Assembly (NCBI GenBank): GCA_017893485.1
Contig: CM030358.1
Coordinates: 254,241,228 to 254,305,227, forward strand
Reading direction: 5' to 3'
Source: Hemerocallis citrina
Taxonomy: Eukaryota; Streptophyta; Magnoliopsida; Asparagales; Asphodelaceae
DNA length: 64,000 nt
Made by a program: the position numbers and the translations under genes. Positions 32,880-44,109 of this stretch are shown piece after piece. Positions within the stretch are counted from its first letter, which is position 1. Each line of letters starts with the position of its first letter. The notes under the pieces were generated by a model. It ran no database searches, had not been told where the DNA came from, and was given only the letters and a program-made list of their open reading frames with translations.

Positions 32880-33125
32880 CTTGTAAACACTAGTTGTAGA
32901 ATTAATTAAAAAGATCTTTCTTTTATTTTTAATCACTAGTTGTAATTAATTAAAAAGATCTTTCTTTCATTTTTAATCACTAGTTGTAGCTAATTAAAAA
33001 GATCTTTTCTTTTATTCTAATCACTAGTTGTAGTTAATTAAAAAGATCTTCTCTTTTTATTTGATCACTAGTTGTAGATATTAAAAAGATCTTCTTTTAT
33101 TTTGATCACTAGTTGTAGCTATCTT
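32880..33125 (+). repeat. Family C ACTAGTTGTA / AAAGATCTTT tandem repeat
   Basis: Six units of 45-60 bp, each with CACTAGTTGTAG, TTAATTAAAAAGATCTT and a T-rich tail. Each unit contains two perfect 6-bp palindromes (ACTAGT and AGATCT). The 3' LTR has the same array at 39809-40054. Confidence 0.8.
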
Positions 33126-33429
33126 TTCTTTTTACTAGATGTAAAGTAAAATAAATAAAAAAATAATCTTTTCTTTATCACTAGTAATAATAAAGGTTAG
33201 TAAGTAACTAAGTAGTGGTAAGCTAAAATAATAAGTAGTAGTATGTAATGAATGAAGTAGTAGTAGCATGTATGTAATTAATAAGGTAGTAGTATGTTTA
33301 TGTCCATAAAGTAGTAGTAGTAATAGATAGTTGTATGTGGTGATTTTGTTGTGAATGAAGTAGTAGTAGTAGTAGATAATTGTGTGTTATGTTTTGATTA
33401 AAGTAAGAGTAGTAGTAGTAGTAAAATGT

Positions 33430-34330
33430 AGTAGGATTGCTTCTAAAAATATTTAGAAGCCATAATCCATGCTTAGTTAGTTGTAGGATTGCTTTTAAAA
33501 ATACCCTACCATGTTTACCATGCTTAGTTAGTTGTAGCTTTGCTTCTAAAAATAATTAGAAGCCATATTCATGCTACTTATGTTGTAGGATCATTTCTAA
33601 AAATAATTAGAAACCATATCCATGCTTAATTAGTTGTAGGATTGTTTATAAAAATATCCTACCATGCTTTTAGACTTAAAATGTTGTAGGATTACTTCTA
33701 AAAATGTTTAGAAGCCATTTCCATGCTACTAATATTGTAGGATTACTTCTAAAAATATTTAGAAGCCATTTTTATGCTACTTGTGTTGTAGGATCATTTC
33801 TAAAAATGATTAGAAGCCTCATTCATGCTTCACATGTTGTAGGATCACTTCTAAAAATAATTAGAAGCCATAATCCATGCTTAGTTAGTTGTAGGATTGC
33901 TTTTAAAAATACCCTACCATGTTTACCATGCTTAGTTAGTTGTAGCTTTGCTTCTAAAAATAATTAGAAACCATATTCATGCTACTTATGTTGTAGGATC
34001 ATTTCTAAAATGATTAGAAGCCTTATTCATGCTTCACATGTTGTAGGATCATTTCTAAAAAATGTTTAGAAGCCATTTCCATGCTTCACATATTGTAGGA
34101 TCACTCCTAAAAATGTTTAGAGGCCATTTTTATACTACTAATGTTGTAGGATTACTTCTAAAAATGTTTAGAAGCCATTATGCTACTAATATCGTAGGAT
34201 TACTTCTAAAAATGTTTAGAAGCCATTTTTATACTACTAATGTTGTAGGATCTTGTCTAAAAATGTTTAGAAGCCATATTCATGCTTAATTAGTTGTAGG
34301 ATTGTTTATAAAAAAATAGCCTATCATGCT
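33430..34330 (+). repeat. Family C hairpin array (5' LTR)
   Basis: About 16 units of 50-65 bp with the frame GTTGTAGGATnACTTCTAAA-AATG-TTTAGAAGCCAT, followed by ATGCT. CTTCTAAA and TTTAGAAG are perfect inverted arms around 4 nt. Some units keep the arms with changed loops (AATAAT, AATGAT), while others have lost one arm. Copy 2 of the array is at 40359-41259. Confidence 0.85.
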
Positions 34331-35778
34331 TTTATACTTAAAATGTTGGAGGATGTATTCTAAAAATATCCTATCATGTTTCATGTTTAGTTAGTTGTAG
34401 GATTTATCCTAAAAATATCTAGCATGCCTAATGATGTTAGAATGATGTAGGACAAATTCTAAGAGTTTCCTACCATGCTTGGATCAATTTTACTATGTTT
34501 AGGATGTTGTAGGAGCAATGATAAAATTTCTTACCATGTTAGCTTAATTATAGGTAAGTGACATACCATGTTAGTTCAATTGTAGGTATGTAATATACCA
34601 TGCTAGTTAATTGTAGGTATGTGATATACCATGCTAAAGTTCAAGTATATGCTTAGAACGTTGTAGGAGTAATGTTAGAATACCTACTATGCCTTGGAAT
34701 GTTGTATGTTATATTAGTATCTATCCGTGCTTGGGTTGTGGTGATTGGTGATGATAAGTAGTAGGCTTTCATGCTCATTCGTAACCTACGCTTGACTATA
34801 GTGGACTTCATGTCTAGGTCGTAGTGATCGTTATGCTTAAGCTCGATATGAGTACAAGCATTAATCACATTCATACATAGGAGTATCATGGTGGTTGTGT
34901 TATATGATTAGATTGTCGTAGGAATATGCGTGCAATTGTGTGCCGTACTTAAGGCGCTATAAGTTGAGGTAATAAGGATTGGGAAGACCACTAGTGATAG
35001 TTGGTCCGATAAAGGCCGTTAGGTCGCCTTCGGATTCTTCCTTAGTGGAATACCGACCATAGAATATTAGTAGACTCTTCTGTTGCTTCTAATATTAGAT
35101 GACCAAGTTTGTTAGTAAGCACGTTTGGTTGCTTCTAGGATTGATTACCTGTATGGTTGTTTGCACACGGTTGTGCTCGTGCGTGGCTCGACTGGCCCGT
35201 ATGTAGCTGTGGGTCTCATACGTAGCTTATTCGGCTCGTATAAAGGTGGTTGTCTCGTACGCGGCCCGACCGGCCCGTGCGTAGCTGTTGGTCTCATACA
35301 CGGCTTATTTGGCTGGTATGTACGTGGTTATCTCCTACGAGGCCCGCCTGGCTCGTGGGTAGTTATCGTTTCATACGTAGCATATTAGCTCGTATGTGGT
35401 TGTTACTCGTGTATAGCTGTTAGCTAGTACACAGTTCGTTGTGGGCTATCGACCATCAAGACACAGCGGCATGCATGTATATTCGCACGACCGAGGTCTT
35501 GGATCGATGAGCCACGAACCGGATCCGGATGGGTTCTGGTAAGTCTAGGTTGAGCAGCCTAGTAGAGTTGTCTTGCGAAGCCTAATTTAAGGCCTAGCAT
35601 GTTTTGTTATAATATTATCGTCCCTAGGATCGTCGGGTCAGGGACATCATTAGGGTAGTGACTTATAAAGGTCATCTTGCTCAGACCCTTACCGAAGAGA
35701 GAGGAGTTGGTTGTAGGGGGCACCTTACGACCAACTTGTCCCTTGAGGGAGGCCTTAGGTGGTGACATTGGGTTGTAC

Positions 35779-36430
35779 CTTCCCGTCAAAGGGATACGTA
35801 CGGTGTCGTCTCACAAGTTGGGAGCACGGGTTGCGTATCTCGCTCTGTTAATTCCTGAAATACCGTGGCTGGGGTGCCACAGGATGCATGGTGCAGTCCT
35901 GCGCTTGCTATACCCCAGAGAGTGCCACAGGGTAGGCTTCGCGCTGCCCTGCGCTTGCGAAACTCTATGGTTTAATTTTGGAACGATGCCCGATATACTG
36001 GGATCGAGTGAGGTCCGGCTTGCCGGGTAGTAGTGGAAAACAGAGACACCATAAGCAGACTGCATAGGGGGACTTGACCCCTTCTGCAACCTCACAGAGT
36101 CATGGAGTATTGTCAGGAACAGGTCGTGTACAATTAGAGTTCTTAACGTGGGTTCAATCCCTATATATGGAGAAACGGCTTGAGATGGAGTCGCATGTAG
36201 TATGGGCTGCATGTTGCTTTCGGAGACTTGCTGACATTAGAATAGGAAGCGTCCCGTCAAAGGGATACGTACGGTGCCATCTCACAGGTTGAGGACACGG
36301 GTTACGTATCTCGCTCTGTTAATTCCTGAAATACCGTGGCTGGGGTGCCACAGGATGCATTGTGCAGTCCTGCGCTTGCGATACCCCAGAGGGTGCCACA
36401 GGGTAGGCTTCGCGCTGCCCTGCGCTTGCG
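35779..36430 (+). repeat. 470-bp-period duplication within the family C 5' LTR
   Basis: The block CCCGTCAAAGGGATACGTAC ... GAAATACCGTGGCTGGGGTG ... CTTCGCGCTGCCCTGCGCTT begins at 35785 and again at 36252, about 90% identical. The surrounding CATAGGnGGACTTGACCCCT block is also doubled (36063 and 36600). The 3' LTR has the same at about 42713-43358. Confidence 0.8.
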
Positions 36431-37179
36431 AAACCCTATGATTTGGATTTTGGATTAAGGCCCGATACACCGGGCAATAGTGGCAAACATGGACACCACT
36501 ATATGACTGCAGTGACGGAACTAGACCGCACCTGCAACCTTGTTGAGTGAGGTCCGGCATGCCGGGTAGTAGTGGAAAACGGAGACACCATGAGCAGACT
36601 GCATAGGAGGACTTGACCCCTTTTGCAACCTCACAGAGTCATGGAGTATTGTCAGGAACGGGTTGTGTATAATTAGTTCTATTTAAATATTGCATTAGAG
36701 TCTAGCCATAGCACTCACGAACACTTAAACTACACCAGCACCATTGCTATATTTTGTATATTGTTTGGAAGATTCGCTGCTATATGATCAGCCTTTAAGC
36801 GTCAGTGAATACTGACGTCCCCACTTCCATAGGTACTGGATCGCCAAAGTACAAAGGCGAAATTCAAGAGGACTCAAGGCAAGGAAAACAAGGAGTCAGT
36901 ATTAAGTTTAGTTCCGCTGCAAAATATGTATTGATTCTGTATTAGTTAAGAAGTACTCTGATGTAAGATGTGGAGGTTGTAATACTTAGAAATGTAAAGG
37001 CAATATTGTAACTCCATTGTAAAGTATTACAGTTGTACAGTATTCAGACTTGTAACACATTGTGGATTGAATAAAAAGTTTTAAATTCTCCTGTTTTTTC
37101 TGTGTATTGTGACTAATTGAAGAAAAGGTCTTGGCTCGTGTCACGGTTTCCCAGTATCGGAAATCGGGGCGCTACAGAG

Positions 37180-37191
37180 TGGTATCAGAGC
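37180..37191 (+). other. Family C tRNA-Met primer-binding site
   Basis: TGGTATCAGAGC, three bases after the 5' LTR. Confidence 0.92.
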
Positions 37192-37345
37192 TAACTTCAA
37201 TTTACAGTCCAACACTGCAGGAAAATTAAACTTGGATGCCCTTTAGGAGTCGGGTCTTAGTTAGTTATAGGCAGTTGTAATTCATATTGTTGTTCCTTTC
37301 AACTTATGTTTTATGATTTTCCTATATCTGAACTAATTCCAGTAT

Positions 37346-38080
37346 ATGTATTTTAGGATGGCATTCGAAGATATCCTAACCAAGGATGTATTGATGGAAG
37401 AGATTGAGCCGAATGCAATGGAGGATCCGATAATCTCGAATGAGGAGCCGAAGGAGATTTCACCACAAGTTAACCTCAAGATGAACTCGCCTTCACCACC
37501 GCAAGGGCCAAGTATGGATCAACGCAGGACGGCGGCGGCCAGCATATATCGAGAAATGAGGAAGCTAATGAAGTACGTAGCCAGGATAGATCGTCAAGCT
37601 AAGCAACTGGGTGATGCTTGTATAGCTACATTAGCATGCTTGGCGGAGGAGCGGGGATATTTCAACGCCAGATTGGCACAACTGCGACGTGAGTGGGAGC
37701 AAGTTCTAGAGACCGCCAAGGTTTTAGTATGCCATTTCTGTGAGGAGGATGGGCACGAGAAATCAGTCTGTCCACAACGACAAGGAAAAAGGCCTACACC
37801 AGCGTCAGGATTCGAGAAACAAGGTCCGAAGCAGAAGACTCAGAAAACAAAGGGCAAACTTGGAGGTGCCAACCCGAAAAGATGTTTTCTATGTAGTGAG
37901 CAAGGTCATTTCATGAGTCAGTGCCCGAAAAAGGACCCTCAGATGGATACACGTGTCTATTACAGGTGCGGAGAGATTGGTCATATCAGGCCAAATTGCC
38001 TCCAGTTTCCCAAGAATAGTAGCGGTATATTAGCCCTGAGAATGGATAACAAAGGGAAGGAGCCTGTCCCCCAAGAGTAA
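37346..38080 (+). CDS. Family C Gag-like protein with three CCHC knuckles (capsid domain absent)
   Basis: A 244-codon intact frame, with a second Met at codon 5 (ATG 37358) that follows TTTTAGG. Residues 1-65 are acidic (MAFEDILTKDVLMEEIEPN). Residues 65-130 look helical and possibly coiled-coil (REMRKLMKYVARIDRQAKQL, RLAQLRREWEQVLETAK). Then come CHFCEEDGHEKSVC, a Lys/Gln-rich linker, CFLCSEQGHFMSQC, and a third knuckle whose first Cys is Tyr (YYRCGEIGHIRPNC). The retrotransposon capsid domain, which normally precedes the knuckles over 150-200 residues, is missing. Without pol it cannot move alone. It may package its own RNA into a helper's particles. This is the only long intact ORF of the window with clear protein motifs. 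Naming it Gag rests on the knuckles and position. Confidence 0.8.
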   Translation: MYFRMAFEDILTKDVLMEEIEPNAMEDPIISNEEPKEISPQVNLKMNSPSPPQGPSMDQRRTAAASIYREMRKLMKYVARIDRQAKQLGDACIATLACLAEERGYFNARLAQLRREWEQVLETAKVLVCHFCEEDGHEKSVCPQRQGKRPTPASGFEKQGPKQKTQKTKGKLGGANPKRCFLCSEQGHFMSQCPKKDPQMDTRVYYRCGEIGHIRPNCLQFPKNSSGILALRMDNKGKEPVPQE

Positions 38081-38623
38081 AAGTCCGCACTCGTTAAAGG
38101 CAAGCTGAAGTAGGTAGTAGAGCCAGTACCACTATGTGTATATGGAACTGCAACTAAGTCTAAAGGTTGCATCTTTTGAAGTTTATTTTGGACGGAAGAA
38201 GTTATATATGATGTAACACTTTTTGTAACCCGTCGGATTTATATATATAAAATCTAGGCAACTGTTTTGTTCAACTTGGTTCATCATAATCTTCTGTCTA
38301 AATTATTTTTCCAATAGTTGAAGTATGTATGGGAGGCAACTCAAGAATCAGTTCGGTTAATTACACCACATGAAGTGTCAAAATTCCAGGAGAGAATCCT
38401 GAAAGTTGGAAGTGATGTTCATCGGACACGTCCTATTCTAAGGAGGGAGTAGCTACCAAATTGCAAAGGTCGGGTTCTTTGGAGAACCAGTTCATGGATG
38501 AGCCACTCGGGAGCCGAAAAGCGGTATAAGCTTTCTTTCCCCAAGTAATTAGGGTATGAGTGTTTGCCTGTTTTCCTAACTTAACGTAGTTCTGAGGACA
38601 GAACTATTCTAAGGAGGGAGTAT
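38081..38623 (+). other. Family C 3' internal untranslated region with polypurine tract
   Basis: No ORF. The phrase CTATTCTAAGGAGGGAGTA occurs once near 38435 and again immediately before the 3' LTR (38606-38621). The second is the functional polypurine tract by position, and the first is a decoy or duplicate. Confidence 0.7.
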
Positions 38624-41600
38624 TGTAATATCCCGGACGGATATTACCGTATATAAATTGATATTTTATTATTATTTTATTATTATTTTGTTTTAATTCC
38701 AAAATTAAAATTATTTTGGTGATTTTCACCCGGTTTGTCCATAGACATATCTGTATCCAGATATCAGTCAGTATATATCCGTATTGTATCAAATTGATAC
38801 CGTGATCTTCCGAACTAATAATAAAATTTATTTTATTATTATTTCCAAGATTTAATTATTTTTATACGGATTATGCGAAGATTTTCAGTATACAGACATA
38901 TAGGCGCACACACGTGTAGTATGTCGATTAGTACACCATATAAATTGTGTGTTGTGTATTTTTGGACAACACTTGTTTTGTTATGACAAAACTTAATTAG
39001 ATGGTTAGGGTTTGATTTAGAGACTAAACCTAGGGTTACAAAGACATAAGAAGGTTAAGAATTCTTCTAGAAAACTTCTCCCCCACATCAACCTCCCCCC
39101 CACATAACACCTCCCCCACATTTCTCCTTCTCCCCTAGGTGAGGCCGGCCCAAATTCATGGAGGGGCTTATGTGCAAATGTGTGAGTGCACAATTGCACT
39201 TTCCACCCTTCTCTCCTTCTATAAATAGCCCTTCATTCTCCTCCTTCTCTCATTTTAGAAAACAAAAGAAAGGAAGAAAGAAAGAAAGGAAAGGAAAAGA
39301 AAGAGAGAAAGTTTCATACTAATTTGAGAGTTCTCTTGTAGGTTTAGTAGAAGATTTCTAAAGCTAGGGGAAGGAGAAGGTTAACTAGCTAGTTCTTCCA
39401 TCAAAGAAAGAAACAAGGTGGGGGTTTCTTCATGCTTTTGTTGTTTGTTTGTTTGTTTGTTTGTTTGTTTTGTTGCTTGACTTACTTCTTCTCATCCTCT
39501 TGTTTTGTTTTCTTTGAGTTTTGTTGGGTGTATGGTTGTGTGAGAATGTAGTAAGAAATAAAAGAGAAAAGTAGTAGTAGTAACTACTAACTTATAAAGA
39601 TCATAACTTTATTATTTGTAGTTGTTGTTTTGTATGTTATTGGACTAAGAACTCACATATTGCATAATGTTGGACATACAACCCTTATTGGTTGTAGGAC
39701 TTAACTCACATAAGCATATGAACATTTATTGTACAACCATTGTGGGTTGTAGGACTCTTTATGAAACTTGGACTAATAAGAACATAAGTTCTAATAAAAA
39801 GATATTTCCTTGTAAACACTAGTTGTAGAATTAATTAAAAAGATCTTTCTTTTATTTTTAATCACTAGTTGTAATTAATTAAAAAGATCTTTCTTTCATT
39901 TTTAATCACTAGTTGTAGCTAATTAAAAAGATCTTTTCTTTTATTCTAATCACTAGTTGTAGTTAATTAAAAAGATCTTCTCTTTTTATTTGATCACTAG
40001 TTGTAGATATTAAAAAGATCTTCTTTTATTTTGATCACTAGTTGTAGCTATCTTTTCTTTTTACTAGATGTAAAGTAAAATAAATAAAAAAATAATCTTT
40101 TCTTTATCACTAGTAATAATAAAGGTTAGTAAGTAACTAAGTAGTGGTAAGCTAAAATAATAAGTAGTAGTATGTAATGAATGAAGTAGTAGTAGCATGT
40201 ATGTAATTAATAAGGTAGTAGTATGTTTATGTCCATAAAGTAGTAGTAGTAATAGATAGTTGTATGTGGTGATTTTGTTGTGAATGAAGTAGTAGTAGTA
40301 GTAGATAATTGTGTGTTATGTTTTGATTAAAGTAAGAGTAGTAGTAGTAGTAAAATGTAGTAGGATTGCTTCTAAAAATATTTAGAAGCCATAATCCATG
40401 CTTAGTTAGTTGTAGGATTGCTTTTAAAAATACCCTACCATGTTTACCATGCTTAGTTAGTTGTAGCTTTGCTTCTAAAAATAATTAGAAGCCATATTCA
40501 TGCTACTTATGTTGTAGGATCATTTCTAAAAATAATTAGAAACCATATCCATGCTTAATTAGTTGTAGGATTGTTTATAAAAATATCCTACCATGCTTTT
40601 AGACTTAAAATGTTGTAGGATTACTTCTAAAAATGTTTAGAAGCCATTTCCATGCTACTAATATTGTAGGATTACTTCTAAAAATATTTAGAAGCCATTT
40701 TTATGCTACTTGTGTTGTAGGATCATTTCTAAAAATGATTAGAAGCCTCATTCATGCTTCACATGTTGTAGGATCACTTCTAAAAATAATTAGAAGCCAT
40801 AATCCATGCTTAGTTAGTTGTAGGATTGCTTTTAAAAATACCCTACCATGTTTACCATGCTTAGTTAGTTGTAGCTTTGCTTCTAAAAATAATTAGAAAC
40901 CATATTCATGCTACTTATGTTGTAGGATCATTTCTAAAATGATTAGAAGCCTTATTCATGCTTCACATGTTGTAGGATCATTTCTAAAAAATGTTTAGAA
41001 GCCATTTCCATGCTTCACATATTGTAGGATCACTCCTAAAAATGTTTAGAGGCCATTTTTATACTACTAATGTTGTAGGATTACTTCTAAAAATGTTTAG
41101 AAGCCATTATGCTACTAATATCGTAGGATTACTTCTAAAAATGTTTAGAAGCCATTTTTATACTACTAATGTTGTAGGATCTTGTCTAAAAATGTTTAGA
41201 AGCCATATTCATGCTTAATTAGTTGTAGGATTGTTTATAAAAAATAGCCTATCATGCTTTTATACTTAAAATGTTGGAGGATGTATTCTAAAAATATCCT
41301 ATCATGTTTCATGTTTAGTTAGTTGTAGGATTTATCCTAAAAATATCTAGCATGCCTAATGATGTTAGAATGATGTAGGACAAATTCTAAGAGTTTCCTA
41401 CCATGCTTGGATCAATTTTACTATGTTTAGGATGTTGTAGGAGCAATGATAAAATTTCTTACCATGTTAGCTTAATTATAGGTAAGTGACATACCATGTT
41501 AGTTCAATTGTAGGTATGTAATATACCATGCTAGTTAATTGTAGGTATGTGATATACCATGCTAAAGTTCAAGTATATGCTTAGAACGTTGTAGGAGTAA

Positions 41601-44104
41601 TGTTAGAATACCTACTATGCCTTGGAATGTTGTATGTTATATTAGTATCTATCCGTGCTTGGGTTGTGGTGATTGGTGATGATAAGTAGTAGGCTTTCAT
41701 GCTCATTCGTAACCTACGCTTGACTATAGTGGACTTCATGTCTAGGTCGTAGTGATCGTTATGCTTAAGCTCGATATGAGTACAAGCATTAATCACATTC
41801 ATACATAGGAGTATCATGGTGGTTGTGTTATATGATTAGATTGTCGTAGGAATATGCGTGCAATTGTGTGCCGTACTTAAGGCGCTATAAGTTGAGGTAA
41901 TAAGGATTGGGAAGACCACTAGTGATAGTTGGTCCGATAAAGGCCGTTAGGTCGCCTTCGGATTCTTCCTTAGTGGAATACCGACCATAGAATATTAGTA
42001 GACTCTTCTGTTGCTTCTAATATTAGATGACCAAGTTTGTTAGTAAGCACGTTTGGTTGCTTCTAGGATTGATTACCTGTATGGTTGTTTGCACACGGTT
42101 GTGCTCGTGCGTGGCTCGACTGGCCCGTATGTAGCTGTGGGTCTCATACGTAGCTTATTCGGCTCGTATAAAGGTGGTTGTCTCGTACGCGGCCCGACCG
42201 GCCCGTGCGTAGCTGTTGGTCTCATACACGGCTTATTTGGCTGGTATGTACGTGGTTATCTCCTACGAGGCCCGCCTGGCTCGTGGGTAGTTATCGTTTC
42301 ATACGTAGCATATTAGCTCGTATGTGGTTGTTACTCGTGTATAGCTGTTAGCTAGTACACAGTTCGTTGTGGGCTATCGACCATCAAGACACAGCGGCAT
42401 GCATGTATATTCGCACGACCGAGGTCTTGGATCGATGAGCCACGAACCGGATCCGGATGGGTTCTGGTAAGTCTAGGTTGAGCAGCCTAGTAGAGTTGTC
42501 TTGCGAAGCCTAATTTAAGGCCTAGCATGTTTTGTTATAATATTATCGTCCCTAGGATCGTCGGGTCAGGGACATCATTAGGGTAGTGACTTATAAAGGT
42601 CATCTTGCTCAGACCCTTACCGAAGAGAGAGGAGTTGGTTGTAGGGGGCACCTTACGACCAACTTGTCCCTTGAGGGAGGCCTTAGGTGGTGACATTGGG
42701 TTGTACCTTCCCGTCAAAGGGATACGTACGGTGTCGTCTCACAAGTTGGGAGCACGGGTTGCGTATCTCGCTCTGTTAATTCCTGAAATACCGTGGCTGG
42801 GGTGCCACAGGATGCATGGTGCAGTCCTGCGCTTGCTATACCCCAGAGAGTGCCACAGGGTAGGCTTCGCGCTGCCCTGCGCTTGCGAAACTCTATGGTT
42901 TAATTTTGGAACGATGCCCGATATACTGGGATCGAGTGAGGTCCGGCTTGCCGGGTAGTAGTGGAAAACAGAGACACCATAAGCAGACTGCATAGGGGGA
43001 CTTGACCCCTTCTGCAACCTTACAGAGTCATGGAGTATTGTCAGGAACAGGTCGTGTACAATTAGAGTTCTTAACGTGGGTTCAATCCCTATATATGGAG
43101 AAACGGCTTGAGATGGAGTCGCATGTAGTATGGGCTGCATGTTGCTTTCGGAGACTTGCTGACATTAGAATAGGAAGCGTCCCGTCAAAGGGATACGTAC
43201 GGTGCCATCTCACAGGTTGAGGACACGGGTTACGTATCTCGCTCTGTTAATTCCTGAAATACCGTGGCTGGGGTGCCACAGGATGCATTGTGCAGTCCTG
43301 CGCTTGCGATACCCCAGAGGGTGCCACAGGGTAGGCTTCGCGCTGCCCTGCGCTTGCGAAACCCTATGATTTGGATTTTGGATTAAGGCCCGATACACCG
43401 GGCAATAGTGGCAAACATGGACACCACTATATGACTGCAGTGACGGAACTAGACCGCACCTGCAACCTTGTTGAGTGAGGTCCGGCATGCCGGGTAGTAG
43501 TGGAAAACGGAGACACCATGAGCAGACTGCATAGGAGGACTTGACCCCTTTTGCAACCTCACAGAGTCATGGAGTATTGTCAGGAACGGGTTGTGTATAA
43601 TTAGTTCTATTTAAATATTGCATTAGAGTCTAGCCATAGCACTCACGAACACTTAAACTACACCAGCACCATTGCTATATTTTGTATATTGTTTGGAAGA
43701 TTCGCTGCTATATGATCAGCCTTTAAGCGTCAGTGAATACTGACGTCCCCACTTCCATAGGTACTGGATCGCCAAAGTACAAAGGCGAAATTCAAGAGGA
43801 CTCAAGGCAAGGAAAACAAGGAGTCAGTATTAAGTTTAGTTCCGCTGCAAAATATGTATTGATTCTGTATTAGTTAAGAAGTACTCTGATGTAAGATGTG
43901 GAGGTTGTAATACTTAGAAATGTAAAGGCAATATTGTAACTCCATTGTAAAGTATTACAGTTGTACAGTATTCAGACTTGTAACACATTGTGGATTGAAT
44001 AAAAAGTTTTAAATTCTCCTGTTTTTTCTGTGTATTGTGACTAATTGAAGAAAAGGTCTTGGCTCGTGTCACGGTTTCCCAGTATCGGAAATCGGGGCGC
44101 TACA
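38624..44104 (+). repeat. Family C 3' LTR
   Basis: 5,481 bp, offset 6,929 from the 5' LTR and all but identical to it. It contains the TATA box at 39220, the ACTAGT array at 39809-40054, the hairpin array at 40359-41259, the duplication at 42713-43358 and the shared module at 43123-43140. Confidence 0.92.
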
Positions 44105-44109
44105 AAGGG

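Larger units (their letters stand above)
31695..37176 (+). repeat. Family C 5' LTR
   Basis: Begins TGTAATATCCCGG and ends ATCGGGGCGCTACA. In order it holds U3, a TATA box at 32291, a purine-rich leader, ACTAGT repeats (32880-33120), AGT trinucleotide runs (33240-33430), a long hairpin array (33430-34330), CGTA-rich repeats (35150-35400), a 470-bp duplication (35779-36430) and the shared module (36195-36212). Confidence 0.92.
31695..44104 (+). mobile_element. Family C: gag-only retrotransposon with 5.48-kb LTRs
   Basis: LTRs at 31695-37176 and 38624-44104 enclose only 1,447 bp. The TSD AAGGG (31690-31694, 44105-44109) is perfect. The primer-binding site TGGTATCAGAGC is at 37180-37191 and a polypurine tract is at 38611-38620. 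The interior encodes one intact 244-codon CCHC protein and no pol. By eye the LTRs differ at only about three places: G/A in GATATCGGTC (near 31829), C/T in CAACCTCACAG (near 36092), and one A in a run near 34312. This is a very recent insertion by a non-autonomous element, with LTRs making up 88% of its length. Confidence 0.93.

Noticed and set aside
35811..36212. 133-codon minus-strand frame, present in both family C LTRs and partly repeated at 36282-36560
   Set aside because: Its repetition simply reflects the 470-bp DNA duplication. It lies antisense to the element and shows no known domain or coding bias that I can see.
31695..44104. Assembly duplication of a 5.48-kb segment
   Set aside because: The two copies have LTR termini, a primer-binding site, a polypurine tract and a perfect AAGGG TSD, and the LINE ORF2 continues across. 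Long reads would still be a fair check.
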